DNA from: Candidatus Caldarchaeum sp.
Lineage (GTDB): Archaea; Thermoproteota; Nitrososphaeria_A; Caldarchaeales; Caldarchaeaceae
Length of the DNA stretch: 8,822 nucleotides
NCBI GenBank assembly: GCA_025054795.1
Contig: JANWZU010000134.1
Span: forward strand, 1-8,822
Direction: 5' to 3'
Of the stretch, positions 1-5,078 are shown one piece after another. The position numbers and the translations under genes were made by a program. The notes under the pieces were generated by a model, which searched no databases, was not told where the DNA came from, and saw nothing but the letters and a program-made list of their open reading frames with translations. Every line of letters starts with the position of its first letter. The stretch's first letter is position 1.

Positions 1-13
1 GTAGCCTGCGTTT

Positions 14-19
14 ACCTCC
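14..19 (-). promoter_or_regulatory. Shine-Dalgarno site for a gene beyond the left edge
   Basis: On the minus strand GGAGGT follows the E1 stop codon (TAG, 20-22) immediately. It is a near-perfect complement of the archaeal 16S rRNA 3' end. No ATG, GTG or TTG occurs in the remaining 13 nt, so the start codon lies outside the window and the spacing would be at least 13 nt, which is long; an AGG nearer the edge (positions 5-7) could serve instead. The site shows that the ubiquitin operon probably continues. In Caldiarchaeum the gene after E1 encodes a small RING-finger (E3-like) protein, so that is the expected product by inference. Confidence 0.55.
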
Positions 20-1201
20 CTAACCACTATTCTCAACGACCCTCACCTTCAACGGCATAGGAGAAGCCCGTCTGCTGGTGTGTACGTAGACTATGTCTCC
101 GTCGCTTAAGCCTGCATCTTTTACGACCTCATCACCATTCAAAAGACGAGTACCCTTCTGGAGCTTCACGTCCGGAAACATAAACTTGTTTGATATTTTA
201 TCGATTAGGTCGACGATTTTCTCCTCAGAATCTGTTGCTATCTCAGTAGGGTTGTCGCTGTCGGCTCCGCAGACATGGCACAGAGGGTTTCTACCTAGCT
301 TAACCCTTGAAACCCTGCCGTTCAACCCGTCATACACAAGCAGGCCGCTTAAAGCTTTGCCGAGAGCGCCTCCGTGCAGTATCCTTACAACTTCAAAGAC
401 ACCCAAGCCCGCTACAGTAGCTGCCACGCTTAAGACTGCTGGAATCTTCGGGTTGAGCAGGCTGCGCAAACGGTGTACGAGGCTTCTCAACTCTGGCCTA
501 AGGCCGTCGACAACCTTTTGTGGTGCGTACTTTATGTCGTAAAGCGTTTTTATGTTATGCTGGAACAGTTCAGCCGCCTCCTCGACTTTAACGATTATGT
601 CTTTCTCACGTAGCTCTGACACAAGGTTCTCGGGCTTCCGACGTCTCAGAGAACACTCGGCGGCCTGAACCTCAGTGGGTATAAGAGCCTCGGCATGACA
701 TTCTATACATGCTGTTTTTCTGGGCAAAACTGATTGGACGTTTCCGTAGTATCCGTCCGAGGCGATGTCGACAAGCGGCTTCCCAAGCTCGACAGCCATA
801 GAGTTGATCCATCTGCGGGTAGGCCAGTTGTCGACGCAGCTGACAAAAACATCAAAATTGGAGAACACGTCTACGGGTAGGTGGCGTACGTCTGTCTGAA
901 TTCCGACGACTTGAACATGCGGGTTCATCCTACTAACTCTTTGCTGAGCTAGCTCAGCCTTCGGCTTGCCTATGTCCTCGTCCACATACAGCATCTGCCG
1001 GCTCAGGTTTGACAGCTCAACGTTGTCGTTGTCTACCAGCAGAAGCTCCCCAACCCCCATCAACGCGAGGTTCTTAGCTGTTTCACATCCGAGAGCCCCT
1101 ACCCCCGCCACCAGAACCTTAGCCGTCGTAAGCCTACTCTGCTCCCAGCCGTCAAGCCTTAGCTGCCTGTCGTACCTTGTGAGGGCTGGGCCGGCATCCA
1201 A
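20..1201 (-). CDS. Ubiquitin-activating enzyme E1-like protein (ThiF/MoeB superfamily with C-terminal ubiquitin-fold domain)
   Basis: This 393-residue protein should adenylate the ubiquitin C-terminal Gly, take it up as a thioester and pass it to the E2. The adenylation domain starts with RYDRQLRL (9-16), has the nucleotide loop GVGALG (33-38), Asp57, the N-x-x-R-Q motif (65-69), Lys79 and CVDN (122-125). Two CxxC pairs (165/168 and 308/311) form the structural zinc site. AECSLR (181-186) resembles the catalytic-Cys motif of Uba3/Uba2 (C-T-[IL]-R), so Cys183 is the likely thioester Cys. Residues about 184-250 make a small insertion that could be a reduced Cys domain. Residues about 318-376 look like a beta-grasp ubiquitin-fold domain, absent from MoeB/ThiF and used by true E1s to bind E2. 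The start is TTG, 2 nt after the E2 stop; no ATG or GTG fits before the conserved N-terminus. Third gene of the ubiquitin operon. Confidence 0.93.
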   Translation of the reverse strand: MDAGPALTRYDRQLRLDGWEQSRLTTAKVLVAGVGALGCETAKNLALMGVGELLLVDNDNVELSNLSRQMLYVDEDIGKPKAELAQQRVSRMNPHVQVVGIQTDVRHLPVDVFSNFDVFVSCVDNWPTRRWINSMAVELGKPLVDIASDGYYGNVQSVLPRKTACIECHAEALIPTEVQAAECSLRRRKPENLVSELREKDIIVKVEEAAELFQHNIKTLYDIKYAPQKVVDGLRPELRSLVHRLRSLLNPKIPAVLSVAATVAGLGVFEVVRILHGGALGKALSGLLVYDGLNGRVSRVKLGRNPLCHVCGADSDNPTEIATDSEEKIVDLIDKISNKFMFPDVKLQKGTRLLNGDEVVKDAGLSDGDIVYVHTSRRASPMPLKVRVVENSG

Positions 1202-1203
1202 TT

Positions 1204-1710
1204 TTAGAAACCCTTTCTCCGCCTCATGCTGAATGCTTCTTCAGGTGTTGCGTACATCTCTATAAAATGCCTAACTCTGGCTGTGAAAAGGTCGGGCCTG
1301 TTTTTGTACTCGAACGCCGCAACTGCGTTGAGCGGGTCCTCGGGGTTAGGGTTGTTCAGCAGGTTTCTCAAAGTCTCAATCACAGCCACAATTCTCAAAG
1401 AGGGAGACCAGTGGTCCTTGACGACAGACTCACAAACCCTAGCGGGCACGGTGTCTGAGAAGTTTGGATGCCATATTCGGGTGTGCCAGATGATTTCAGG
1501 CGGAAAGTAGGGATACGAACGGGGTATGAGTATCTCGACCCTGAAGTATGCGCCCTCATACATGTTCGTTCCTATTATGACTCCTTCGTAGTGGGTTAGG
1601 TCGTTTTCCACAGGGTTGAAGGTCGGCTCGTGCTCCTGCATCAGCGAGTACTCCAGCGCAAGCCTTCTGTACCAAGCGCTTTCAGGCAGCTCAGCGTAAA
1701 GGTTCTCCAA
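1204..1710 (-). CDS. Ubiquitin-conjugating enzyme E2 (UBC fold)
   Basis: This 168-residue protein should accept ubiquitin from the E1 on a Cys and transfer it to substrate lysines, alone or with an E3. It has the whole UBC core: N-terminal helix (about 12-27), the Pro-rich YPYFPPEI segment (66-73), the HPN motif (81-83) whose Asn stabilises the transfer intermediate, the catalytic Cys93 in RVCESV, the WSP motif (101-103) and NPNPEDPLN (120-128), very close to the eukaryotic PNPxDPL segment. The length is typical of a minimal class I E2 without large extensions. The start is TTG inside the last codons of the ubiquitin gene (20-nt overlap); a GGTGG site (1717-1721) lies 6 nt upstream, and the first internal Met (24) would remove the first helix. 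The E1 follows after 2 nt. Assignment is near certain from motifs; substrates are unknown. Confidence 0.95.
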   Translation of the reverse strand: MENLYAELPESAWYRRLALEYSLMQEHEPTFNPVENDLTHYEGVIIGTNMYEGAYFRVEILIPRSYPYFPPEIIWHTRIWHPNFSDTVPARVCESVVKDHWSPSLRIVAVIETLRNLLNNPNPEDPLNAVAAFEYKNRPDLFTARVRHFIEMYATPEEAFSMRRRKGF

Positions 1711-1945
1711 AACCCCCCACCGTCCTAGTTATGAGGACAAACTTGTCTCCGTCTGCGACACCTAGGCTTTGGAGGGTTTCGGTGTCTTTTAAAGCCCTAC
1801 CCTTGTAAGTGAGCCTAGTCGTGTCAGGAGGGAGCTTCCTCATAGCACACACCTTCGTTCTTACAGCTCCTATAGTTGCGCTGGGTGAAACCTCCAACTC
1901 CAACGGACTTCCTCCTCCGACAGCTGGAACGATCTTTATCTTCAT
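1691..1945 (-). CDS. Ubiquitin precursor (pro-ubiquitin with di-Gly and six-residue tail)
   Basis: The 84-residue beta-grasp protein is the modifier of the system. It has the ubiquitin pattern LELEVSPSATIGAV (15-28), LPPDTTRLTYKGRALKD (38-54) and TRTVGG (73-78). The Gly-Gly (77-78) is followed by FGEPLR, so a protease must expose the di-Gly; the JAMM protein encoded next door is the obvious candidate. Arg74 matches ubiquitin Arg72, which contacts the E1. Aligning by eye, positions of ubiquitin Lys48 and Lys63 are Arg50 and Asp65, whereas Lys31 matches Lys29. A two-residue insertion sits in the first beta-hairpin (GGG, 10-12). The start is ATG, with a TATA box about 29 nt upstream that implies a leaderless mRNA. 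First gene of the Ub-E2-E1 operon. Alternative readings (SAMP/Urm1/ThiS-type) are unlikely, given the sequence and the E2 partner. Confidence 0.95.
   Translation of the reverse strand: MKIKIVPAVGGGSPLELEVSPSATIGAVRTKVCAMRKLPPDTTRLTYKGRALKDTETLQSLGVADGDKFVLITRTVGGFGEPLR
1717..1721 (-). promoter_or_regulatory. Shine-Dalgarno site for E2, inside the ubiquitin di-Gly codons
   Basis: On the minus strand GGTGG ends 6 nt before the E2 TTG start at 1708-1710. It spans the ubiquitin Thr75-Val76-Gly77 codons, so the region coding the C-terminal Val-Gly-Gly also serves as the E2 ribosome-binding site. This supports the TTG start and suggests translational coupling between ubiquitin and E2. Based on complementarity alone. 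Confidence 0.5.
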
Positions 1946-1970
1946 ACTGCAGGCTTCTTAACCAAAAGTG

Positions 1971-1977
1971 TATATAA
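1971..1977 (-). promoter_or_regulatory. TATA box of the ubiquitin operon
   Basis: On the minus strand TTATATA is centred about 29 nt before the ubiquitin ATG, preceded by AAACC as a possible BRE. Archaeal transcription starts about 25-30 nt downstream of the TATA centre, so the transcript should begin at or within a few nt of the ATG (leaderless). No Shine-Dalgarno site is seen before this ATG, which agrees. Confidence 0.65.
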
Positions 1978-2063
1978 GGTTTAATGCAGTGTAAAACATC
2001 GAAAGTGCCCACGAAATATCTCGACAGTACTCAAATAGTTAACACCTCAGGTAAATGCAATCA

Positions 2064-2072
2064 TTTTTAATA
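2064..2072 (+). promoter_or_regulatory. TATA-like box of the JAMM/coiled-coil operon
   Basis: TTTTTAATA is centred about 28 nt before the ATG of the JAMM gene, giving a predicted leaderless transcript. With the box at 1971-1977 on the other strand it makes a divergent promoter pair in the 150-nt gap (1946-2095), so pro-ubiquitin and its likely processing protease could be regulated together. Confidence 0.55.
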
Positions 2073-2095
2073 CTCGGCTTGTCGGAGCACATGCG

Positions 2096-2722
2096 ATGCG
2101 GGTTAGAATATATCCTCTCGCCCTTGCGAAAATTGTCAAGCATTCCACAGCCTACCTTAACAGGGAGGTGGCTGGGCTGTTGGTGGGTAAGTCGGTTGGG
2201 CAGGTCCTAGAGGTTTGGGATGCTGTGACGGGCGAGCAGTACGGCACGGCCGCTTACGTCCATCTTGATGAGGCCGTGATGACCCGTGTTGCCGAGCAGT
2301 TGGCGGAAGAGGGGAAAGGTCTTTACATAGTCGGATGGTATCATTCGCATCCGGGTTTAACCGTTTTTCTATCGCCAACAGACATAGACACCCAGAAAAG
2401 GTATCAGTCGATGTACCCTAAAGCCGTAGCCCTAGTAATAGACCCGGTTAAGTATGCTCAGACACGTAGGATATCGTCGCTTGAGTTCAAGGTCTTTCAA
2501 ATATCGAAGGAAGGTAAGGTCGTAGCTCTGCCTGTTTCCATAGGTGTCCAGAGGTCGAAGCTTCTGGAAAGCACCTTCCATGCACTCGGCACATTCGACG
2601 TCAGACAGCTAAACTCCGAATCCCAGGGTATGACAAGGAGCGGTCCCGCTGCGGTCGAGGAAGACGGTTTTCTCGGAAAAGCTAAAAAGCTGTTTGGAAT
2701 GCGAAACGTATACGATGGCTGA
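2096..2722 (+). CDS. Rpn11-like JAMM/MPN+ metalloprotease (deubiquitinase)
   Basis: This 208-residue protein is a zinc isopeptidase of the JAMM family, expected to trim the tail of pro-ubiquitin and to remove ubiquitin from conjugates, as Rpn11 does in the proteasome lid. The MPN core covers about residues 4-150. The catalytic set is complete: Glu24 in EVAGLLVG, then HSHP (83-86) and, seven residues on, Ser93 and Asp96 (H-x-H-P-x7-S-x2-D). Residues 151-208 extend beyond the minimal fold, with a linker (173-190) and a basic tail GKAKKLFGMRN (194-204) that could dock a partner. There is no signal peptide or membrane segment. It is divergent from the ubiquitin operon and is followed after 12 nt by a coiled-coil gene. 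The ATG at 2096 fits both homology and the TATA spacing. Family assignment is firm; in vivo substrates are inferred from context. Confidence 0.94.
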   Translation: MRVRIYPLALAKIVKHSTAYLNREVAGLLVGKSVGQVLEVWDAVTGEQYGTAAYVHLDEAVMTRVAEQLAEEGKGLYIVGWYHSHPGLTVFLSPTDIDTQKRYQSMYPKAVALVIDPVKYAQTRRISSLEFKVFQISKEGKVVALPVSIGVQRSKLLESTFHALGTFDVRQLNSESQGMTRSGPAAVEEDGFLGKAKKLFGMRNVYDG

Positions 2723-2728
2723 GGGTGA
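2721..2728 (+). promoter_or_regulatory. Shine-Dalgarno site of the coiled-coil gene
   Basis: GAGGGTGA overlaps the TGA stop of the JAMM gene (2720-2722) and ends 6 nt before the ATG at 2735. It decides between the ATG and the TTG at 2729, and points to translation of the two genes from one mRNA. Confidence 0.65.
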
Positions 2729-2734
2729 TTGAAC

Positions 2735-3514
2735 ATGCCCAAGAAGATTGTTTTGAAAATCAAGCAAGACCGACCTCAAGAGCCGGTTGAGATGGAGCCC
2801 GCGCCGCAGCAGGCTGAAGAGCTGCCTGCTGTTGTGGAGCCTGAACAACCTGTGCCCGAGCCTCAGCCGGCAACGCCTCCGGGCGGGCTTGAAGAGGCTT
2901 TAAAGGAGTACGAGGAGCTCATGAAGGATTTGGATTTGATTCGGAACCTTGATAAAAACGTTATCGCTCACTGCATGAAGCTTGACGACCTCAAGCCGCA
3001 GCTGGTTAGAAACATAGTAGGCCGTTTGTCCGAGAAGCGTACAGCCGTTTTGAAAAAGTCGACTGCTGTTTTGGAGAAGATGAGAGCTGCTAGGGATTCG
3101 CTTGGGTCTGAGTTTGCTGGGGTTGAGGAGGAACTAATTTGGAGCAGCATCGAGCTGAACACGATGCAGTTGGAGGGCGGTAAGGTCGACCCCAGACGAG
3201 TTGGTTTAAGGGAAGAGCTCGAGGCCCGTATTCCAGAGCTTAGGAAGAAGCTCACGACCCTGAGGAACAGGTTGAAGATGGTTGAAGACGTCATCAAAAA
3301 CCTATCCGAGCTGCCCCGCAACATCGTCGAGCTTACGTCAAGCAAAGAGGACATAGCGAAGTTGTTCGAGGACGCCAAGAAAAGATACATGTTGACTCAT
3401 GGTCCACGGGCTGAGGCGGTTTTGAGAGCAGAGATAGACAGGGTTGCTCAGCAGGAGGCTATTCCGAGGGAGTACGCAACCCTGCTTGTCTGGAAGGCTG
3501 CTGTTCAGCGCTGA
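2735..3514 (+). CDS. Uncharacterised coiled-coil protein co-transcribed with the Rpn11-like protease
   Basis: I do not recognise a characterised family. The 259-residue product begins with a basic beta-like strand (MPKKIVLKIK), then a Pro/Glu-rich, probably disordered stretch (about 12-51), then mostly charged helices to the end. Two long helices (about 95-147 and 157-192) flank a short GGKVDPRR turn, suggesting a helical hairpin or coiled coil. The shape is reminiscent of CdvA/ESCRT-associated coiled-coil domains, but I cannot confirm that. There is no membrane segment, zinc motif or catalytic signature. The ATG at 2735 is preferred over a TTG at 2729 because the Shine-Dalgarno site GAGGGTGA (2721-2728) lies 6 nt before the ATG and abuts the TTG. 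That site overlaps the JAMM stop codon, so the two genes are coupled. A role as JAMM partner, substrate adaptor or scaffold is inference. Confidence 0.85.
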   Translation: MPKKIVLKIKQDRPQEPVEMEPAPQQAEELPAVVEPEQPVPEPQPATPPGGLEEALKEYEELMKDLDLIRNLDKNVIAHCMKLDDLKPQLVRNIVGRLSEKRTAVLKKSTAVLEKMRAARDSLGSEFAGVEEELIWSSIELNTMQLEGGKVDPRRVGLREELEARIPELRKKLTTLRNRLKMVEDVIKNLSELPRNIVELTSSKEDIAKLFEDAKKRYMLTHGPRAEAVLRAEIDRVAQQEAIPREYATLLVWKAAVQR

Positions 3515-3516
3515 AC
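3503..3516. repeat. 14-bp perfect palindrome holding both convergent stop codons
   Basis: GTTCAGCGCTGAAC is its own reverse complement. It contains the TGA of the coiled-coil gene (3512-3514, plus) and of the DUF35 gene (3505-3507, minus), which overlap by 10 nt. Read on either strand it codes Val-Gln-Arg-stop. As RNA it could form only a short hairpin and has no T-tract, so a terminator role is possible but not shown. Confidence 0.9.
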
Positions 3517-3918
3517 TAAAGGCCTGAATTTCACACCATACACAATAAGGTTAGAGTCTCCGTCAACCCTTAGCTTCCTTACAACCATCTCGATGGTCAT
3601 TCCGACCTTTAGGTCTTGAGGGTCGCAGTCTGTCAACTGGCCTACGAGGTTTGTGCCATCGTCCATCTCAACCCAACCAACGAGGTATGGTGTGGTTTTT
3701 TCAAAACCTTCCTGAGCTTGATGAACAACCGTGTAGTTGACAAGCCTTCCTGCGTTGTTTAGCCTCTCACGCTCTAGCGTCCTAGAGCCGCATCTGCGGC
3801 AGACAACCCTATTTAAAGGATGGAAATGGCCGCACACAGAGCACCGGCTCCCCTCCAGCCTATAGATAAAAGGCCTCAGCCTCCAGTAAAAAGGAGGTCT
3901 GGAAGTCAAAGGCTTCAC
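3505..3918 (-). CDS. DUF35 zinc-ribbon/OB-fold protein, partner of thiolase and HMG-CoA synthase
   Basis: This 137-residue protein belongs to the DUF35 (OB-fold, acyl-CoA-associated) family. An N-terminal helix (about 6-20, with aromatic and Arg residues) is followed by a rubredoxin-like zinc ribbon with CSVC (26-29) and CRRC (40-43), then an OB fold (about 54-135) with the usual G-x-L-x-x-Y-T start and a PYLVGWVEMDDG segment (77-88). In methanogens such a protein bridges acetoacetyl-CoA thiolase and HMG-CoA synthase and shares a CoA site, so acetoacetyl-CoA is handed on without release. In actinobacteria DUF35 partners (ChsH2) assist thiolase-like aldolases. The start is GTG in a 4-nt GTGA overlap with the thiolase stop; GAGG lies 7 nt upstream (3926-3929). 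It is the last gene of the operon and its end overlaps the convergent coiled-coil gene. Confidence 0.9.
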   Translation of the reverse strand: MKPLTSRPPFYWRLRPFIYRLEGSRCSVCGHFHPLNRVVCRRCGSRTLERERLNNAGRLVNYTVVHQAQEGFEKTTPYLVGWVEMDDGTNLVGQLTDCDPQDLKVGMTIEMVVRKLRVDGDSNLIVYGVKFRPLVQR

Positions 3919-5078
3919 CTCACCGCCTCTAACACAGCTGCGCCGGCGTACGCCCCTAAACCTGCCATGGAGACAACCATGCCTCGTTCAGCCTTCGCCA
4001 CCTGGTTTTTCGAAGCCTCGCCCACAAGCTGCAAGAAGGCTTCGGCAACGGCGTAAACGCCCGAGGCCCCGACCGGATGCCCCCTTCCCTTCAAACCTCC
4101 GAAAGTGTTTATAGGAAGTTCTCCTGATAAGCCGAATACTCCTTTTTCAGCTTTGACGCAAGCCTGTCCCCGTTCGGTGAATCCCAAGGCTTCTAGCATG
4201 AGCGGTGACATCACGCTGTACGATTCGTGGAGCTCTAGAAAATCAACCTCCGACCTACTTACTCCGGCCATCTCTAGGGCACGTCTTCCAGCGGTGCTCA
4301 CAGCCTCCATCGCTAAGGGGTCTTCCCTGTCGAAGGCGACAGGCAGATCGTTGGAGAAGCCCAGCCCAGTCAAAGTGCAGTTGGTTCTGTCGAGTTTTTC
4401 AGCCAAGTCGTCGGAGACAACTATGATTGCGGCAGCCCCGTCGGCGGGAGCTGTGGCCTCTAGCCTGTGTATAGGTTCTGCTATCATCGGCGAGTTCATC
4501 ACAGATTCTAGTGATAGTTTAAACTGGTATTGAGCGTGGCTGCATCTTGACGAGTTTTCGTGGCTTAGCACGGAAAAATAGGCTATACTCTCAGCGCCAA
4601 CCTTGTATCTCCTCATATATTCTTTGTAGAGGAGAGCTGCCTCGGCTAGCTGGCTTACTCCGAACGACCCTATGTACTCCTGTCTCTCCTCCATCGTCAT
4701 AAGGCTAATCGACTCCTCTAGGGTTCCGTCCGACATTTTCTCAACCCCAACCACCATAGCTGCTTTGGAGAGTCCAGACCTGACGACAGTGGCAGCCGAG
4801 TAGAGTGCTGCGAGGCCCGAGACACCTCCGGCCTCGACACGTGTTGCGACGACGTTCTTCAAACCCAGCTCCTCAGCCAAGAAGGTGCCTAGGTTAGCTT
4901 GCTCTTGGAGCCTCTCTCCGTAGACGTTGGAGACGAAAACATGGTCCACCGTCGATAGGTTCGAGTCTTCGAGGGCCCTCAACCCTGCCTCTGCCATGAG
5001 TTCAGCCAGACTCTTGTCCCAGTGTTCGTCAACCTTCAGAACAGCCGCTCCACAGAGAAAGCATCTCAACCTACTCAC
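3915..5078 (-). CDS. Thiolase-superfamily protein (SCP2/archaeal acetoacetyl-CoA thiolase type) lacking the nucleophilic Cys
   Basis: By neighbourhood this 387-residue protein should be the acetyl-CoA C-acetyltransferase that makes acetoacetyl-CoA for HMG-CoA synthase. The thiolase fold is clear: the nucleophile-loop helix and VVGVEKMSDG (109-118), the ADGAAAIIV segment (212-220), His284 in LELHESYS, and GGLKGRGHPVGASG (327-340) with His334. In the nucleophile motif, family members read E-A-A-C-A-S-G; here it is E-A-G-G-V-S-G (82-88), so Gly85 replaces the acyl-carrying Cys. The codon is GGT and the reading frame is intact. Thiolase-like enzymes without this Cys exist, for example Ltp2, a DUF35-partnered retro-aldolase of steroid degradation, so the reaction is uncertain. 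The start is GTG overlapping the HMG-CoA synthase stop (GTGA); the N-terminus is short and Cys-containing (C6, C9). The fold is firm, the activity is not. Confidence 0.88.
   Translation of the reverse strand: MSRLRCFLCGAAVLKVDEHWDKSLAELMAEAGLRALEDSNLSTVDHVFVSNVYGERLQEQANLGTFLAEELGLKNVVATRVEAGGVSGLAALYSAATVVRSGLSKAAMVVGVEKMSDGTLEESISLMTMEERQEYIGSFGVSQLAEAALLYKEYMRRYKVGAESIAYFSVLSHENSSRCSHAQYQFKLSLESVMNSPMIAEPIHRLEATAPADGAAAIIVVSDDLAEKLDRTNCTLTGLGFSNDLPVAFDREDPLAMEAVSTAGRRALEMAGVSRSEVDFLELHESYSVMSPLMLEALGFTERGQACVKAEKGVFGLSGELPINTFGGLKGRGHPVGASGVYAVAEAFLQLVGEASKNQVAKAERGMVVSMAGLGAYAGAAVLEAVR

Noticed and set aside
93..542. 149-codon open frame on the plus strand inside the E1 gene
   Set aside because: It is antisense to a gene with clear family motifs, its translation shows no recognisable fold, and no promoter or Shine-Dalgarno site supports it.
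1713..1718. C6 homopolymer (G6 on the coding strand) as a slippage or phase-variation tract between ubiquitin and E2
   Set aside because: Six bases is short for slippage control, and the run is fully explained by Gly-Gly codons plus the E2 ribosome-binding site.
2968..3390. 140-codon open frame on the minus strand under the coiled-coil gene
   Set aside because: The Ser/Leu/Phe-rich translation is what an antisense frame of a Glu/Lys/Leu-rich coiled coil produces. The plus-strand gene has a good Shine-Dalgarno site and operon context.
3915..5078. Thiolase homologue as a pseudogene because it lacks the Cys
   Set aside because: The frame is full-length, both catalytic His motifs are conserved and it is translationally coupled to both neighbours, so decay is unlikely.
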